49,716 nucleotides of DNA, taken from positions 1 through 49,716 of the forward strand of contig JBDTES010000005.1 in NCBI GenBank assembly GCA_039922435.1, read 5' to 3'. Shown piece after piece: positions 49,642 through 49,716 of this stretch. Within the stretch, counting starts at the first letter, position 1, and each line of letters starts with the position of its first letter. Made by a program: the position numbers and the translations under genes. The notes below the pieces were generated by a model. That model was not told where the DNA came from and did no database searches. It saw only the letters and a list, made by a program, of their open reading frames with translations. Source of the stretch: JBDTES01 sp039922435 (GTDB lineage Bacteria > Patescibacteriota > Saccharimonadia > Saccharimonadales > UBA4665).

Positions 49642-49716
49642 ATCGGCTTATCTTTGAGCCCAAGTTTGAAGCCAATAACAGTAGATATAACATGGACTAA
49701 TAGCCAAAGTAAAAGT

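Noticed and set aside
1..49716. CRISPR array or further tRNA/rRNA genes
   Set aside because: No regularly spaced repeats with unique spacers were found, and only one sequence folds as a tRNA.

Overview
The window reads as chromosome from a small, fast-streamlined bacterium of the Candidatus Saccharibacteria (TM7) / Patescibacteria type. This is inferred from gene content and style, because no 16S rRNA gene is present. Pointers are a compact division/wall cluster, many short single-domain two-component proteins, DprA, a LysM-Rpf cell-wall lysin, almost no biosynthetic genes, and a WhiB-like Fe-S protein plus Rpf, both typical of the Actinobacteria on which Saccharibacteria live. A striking style feature is that at least 23 start codons sit 6-9 nt behind a -10 hexamer, with no room for a Shine-Dalgarno site. 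Leaderless mRNAs therefore look like the normal mode, and this was used to choose several starts.

Layout. 1-6.4 kb: tail of a DUF4367-like protein, gltX, a WhiB-like regulator, a DUF3048 protein, a histidine kinase/receiver pair and a small coiled-coil protein. 6.4-7.3 kb: an intergenic mosaic of hairpin repeats. 7.3-9.3 kb: a four-gene operon ending in a Y-family DNA polymerase. 9.5-12.7 kb: a TylF-like methyltransferase, a membrane protein, rlmH and an unknown gene. 12.9-14.1 kb: a secreted Asn/Trp repeat protein. 14.2 kb: tRNA-Glu(CUC).

14.3-19.5 kb is an accessory island anchored in the 3' end of tRNA-Glu. About 200 bp (tRNA tail, terminator, a 116-bp repeat, second tRNA tail, second terminator) occurs on both sides as a direct repeat, with another degenerate tRNA-tail site inside. 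The cargo is nucleotide-centred: a P-loop kinase, a HAM1/ITPase-methyltransferase fusion, a Nudix hydrolase, a thymidylate-synthase-fold enzyme with Asp where dUMP-specific enzymes have Asn, and an APH-like kinase. Together they could make a modified cytosine nucleotide.

19.6-28.4 kb: a frameshifted DUF4352-like gene, a membrane protein, a second kinase/response-regulator pair (the regulator has a ~400-residue Pro/Thr/Ala tail), rluB, der, a second coiled-coil protein and pth. 28.4-28.96 kb: a ~450-nt minus-strand structured RNA with its own promoter and terminator. 28.96-34.2 kb: dprA, a mini membrane protein, topA, a sigma-region-4/HARE-HTH fusion and an unknown gene. 34.9-42.4 kb (minus): the division cluster mraZ-rsmH-ftsL-ftsI-ftsW-murG-ftsQ with four MraZ boxes upstream. 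42.6-49.7 kb: unknown membrane/acidic proteins, a second copy of the mosaic repeats, a PIF1-like helicase with HRDC domain, a hydrolase, a CYTH pseudogene, a NYN nuclease, rnhA and a LysM-Rpf protein.
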